Origin: Utricularia gibba
Lineage: Eukaryota > Streptophyta > Magnoliopsida > Lamiales > Lentibulariaceae
Assembly: GCA_002189035.1 (NCBI GenBank)
Contig: NEEC01000008.1
Span: 1,860,001 to 1,924,000 of the forward strand
Reading direction: 5' to 3'
Length of the DNA: 64,000 nt
Position 1 is the first letter of the stretch. The number at the start of each line of letters is the position of its first letter. The notes below the pieces were generated by a model, which saw nothing but the letters and a program-made list of their open reading frames with translations, had not been told where the DNA came from and ran no database searches. This document shows, piece by piece, positions 62,387-64,000 of this stretch. The translations under genes and the position numbers were made by a program.

Positions 62387-63913
62387 CTAAGCAGTATTCT
62401 GAAGCATCATCCTCTTCTCAAGTGAGGCAAGAATCTTCTGACCAATCACGTGGCCCTGCAACACTCCCATGTTTCCTCTGATCAGTCGAACCAGGACGTT
62501 GCGGATGTGGCCCTGGACGAAACAAGTAGATTCAAGTTTTCAGTTTGCGGCTAGAGATCAAGGGAGGTTTTGTTTGTCTGACCTGTGACACAGAGAGTGC
62601 TGTCTGGATGACATAATTTCCGAAGCGGTCGGTCAGAAGGGACGAGGCGCCTGGGTTCGAAAGTAGCTCTCTGATGATTTCGGTGCGACACACTTCGCCT
62701 GACTCCTTGAGGAACTTCTCCACTACATTACTGGCAAACTTATTGCAGGAGAGGAGCATGAAACGCCCTCTAAGTCGTGACACGAGTTCTGCTGTCACAT
62801 CCGCCATTCTCATCTCGATCAGTCGTTGCACCACATAGTTACTGACAAGGGATTAAACAAAAGAGTGAAGCAAGATTCTGTGAAAAACTAATGGTGGCGC
62901 GCATTAGGGAAGAATCACTACCCATATGGATCTTCAGCCAGGTGCAATGCATTAGCAATGATCTCGCCTATCAGCTCCTCTCTTGCTCTTCCTTCGGTGT
63001 TTTCGAGGCAGCATTGAATCACGCAGCAACCACTTTGGCTGGTGGAAATTTCAAAGCAGTTGGCCGTTATCTTCCTGATCAGATCCTATCCATCAGACAG
63101 ATGACTGAGCTTGAAGGTTAAATGGTAGAGAGAAAAATCAATGAAAAAGAAATAAAGGCTTCCAAGCACAGAGGTTTCAGATTCATCAGAGCACATGCAT
63201 TTTCTATTGCACTATAAGAGGCTAAACCAAAGAGCATCTAGTCAACTAGTCCACGTTGAATATCCTTCTTTCAACCTACACAAAATTCACAAGATGCCGA
63301 GTTAACAGAGTTCACATAAAATCCAATCACCATAATCTATAGCCGAGAACCATTCTTAACAAAACATAAAGTTACAAGGAAGTTTGTGAGCAAAATTTAT
63401 ACCAATATTACCAACTATATGAATCAAAGCCAGCTCTTCAAATTAGAATAATCATCTTTCTTACTTGCTTGAACAATATGATTCACTGAAAAATAGAAAC
63501 CATTCAGAGAAAACGACATTCAACTGAATGAGGGACACATTTCAATACAGCTTGTGACAGATGTACAGTAGGCAGCGCCCGAGGTTAATTCAACAACCAA
63601 CAGATGGGGAATGTCAGTTCCACTAAGAACTAATCAGCCACTTGTTTAGTGTGGCAGCATTACGTTAAACAACCAGAATAAGCATAGAAGAGGAAGTTGA
63701 TGGCGTATCACATTGTAGTGGCAAATAGTGAAAGTACACGCTTTATATACCTTAATATATTCCGCAGGAAGATTTTTGACACACCACTGTATAACATGAT
63801 GCCCCTTTATATCCTTGGCCAAAAAAGTCGCATCCCGTATCAGGGCATAAACAATCAAAGATAGCTGTTGAGGTGCAACAATCATGTCAAATAGATTCTG
63901 CAATGCTCTAGAC
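62387..63913 (-). CDS. Pumilio-family RNA-binding protein, C-terminal part
   Basis: PUF protein that binds mRNA 3' UTRs, one base per helical repeat, usually repressing translation or stability. Exons seen in coding order: 63751-63913, 62922-63085, 62583-62841, 62387-62512; the 5' part lies beyond the window's right end. Repeat cores seen are RALQNLFDMI, GHHVIQWCVKNLPAEYIK, SGCCVIQCCLENTEGRAREE, YGNYVVQRLIEM, NKFASNVVEKFLKES, FGNYVIQTALSVSQ and GHVIGQKILASLEKR, in the order expected for the PUF domain. The end MMLQNTA is a plausible short tail. The repeat with FEISTSQSGCCV is less standard than in the APUM1-6 group, so a divergent member of the family is possible; the exact paralogue is open. 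All introns are GT-AG. Confidence 0.92.
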
Positions 63914-64000
63914 CTGGTCATGCCCATAATATAAGATGAAAGTCATCATGTATTCTGGGTGTTTTACCAGTAAATATATGCCAAACATGAAACCTTTCAT

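Overview
The window is nuclear DNA of a flowering plant with a compact, gene-dense genome. It holds 18 recognisable protein-coding genes, two of them cut by the window ends, plus one probable pseudogene. The genes contain about 120 short spliceosomal introns. Plant-specific families place it: CESA cellulose synthase, a three-repeat MYB3R factor, LEUNIG, EBF F-box, CBL10, a chloroplast YbaB/STIC2 protein and a PMI1-type NT-C2 protein. I cannot name the species. Gene models were built by hand from splice sites, reading phase and remembered family sequences; no search was run.

Layout: RAN 3' part (+, 33-689); STIC2-like (-, 1790-3222); C1D (-, 4031-5308); LEUNIG (+, 6410-11211); CCT7 (-, 11542-14931); membrane RING-H2 E3 (+, 15855-17563); MYB3R1-like (+, 18144-22821); CDKA (-, 24567-26310); Aurora kinase (-, 27504-29476); KH-domain protein (-, 30154-33904); CBL10-like (+, 34549-36273); glycine decarboxylase P-protein (-, 36690-41002); broken copy of the spliceosomal DIM1/YLS8 gene (-, 41821-42395); PMI1-family protein (+, 43068-46187); MSL10-like channel (+, 47236-49748); CESA1-like (+, 50474-55288); EBF1/2-like (+, 57410-59533); SPT4 (+, 60395-61452); Pumilio C-terminal part (-, 62387 to beyond 63913).

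These are mostly single-copy housekeeping and regulatory genes without operon-like organisation. One neighbourhood is functionally suggestive: MYB3R, CDKA and Aurora kinase lie together in about 11 kb. All three act in the cell cycle, and the Aurora upstream region carries a near-perfect MSA element, the site MYB3R proteins bind.

Two patterns cut across genes. First, four otherwise well-conserved genes (LEUNIG, KH, MSL10, EBF) contain seven single-base deletions, each beside a G or C run. Adding one G or C restores family sequence in every case, which points to residual base-level assembly errors more than to gene death. Second, at least five introns need a GC donor, a high count for so few genes.

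Non-coding structure includes a putative MITE (about 55546-55835), a 42-bp tandem repeat (56753-56878), an AT-rich block of nested repeats (about 1195-1570), and poly-U tracts in the EBF 3' region. I found no CRISPR, tRNA, rRNA, virus or new multi-gene system.
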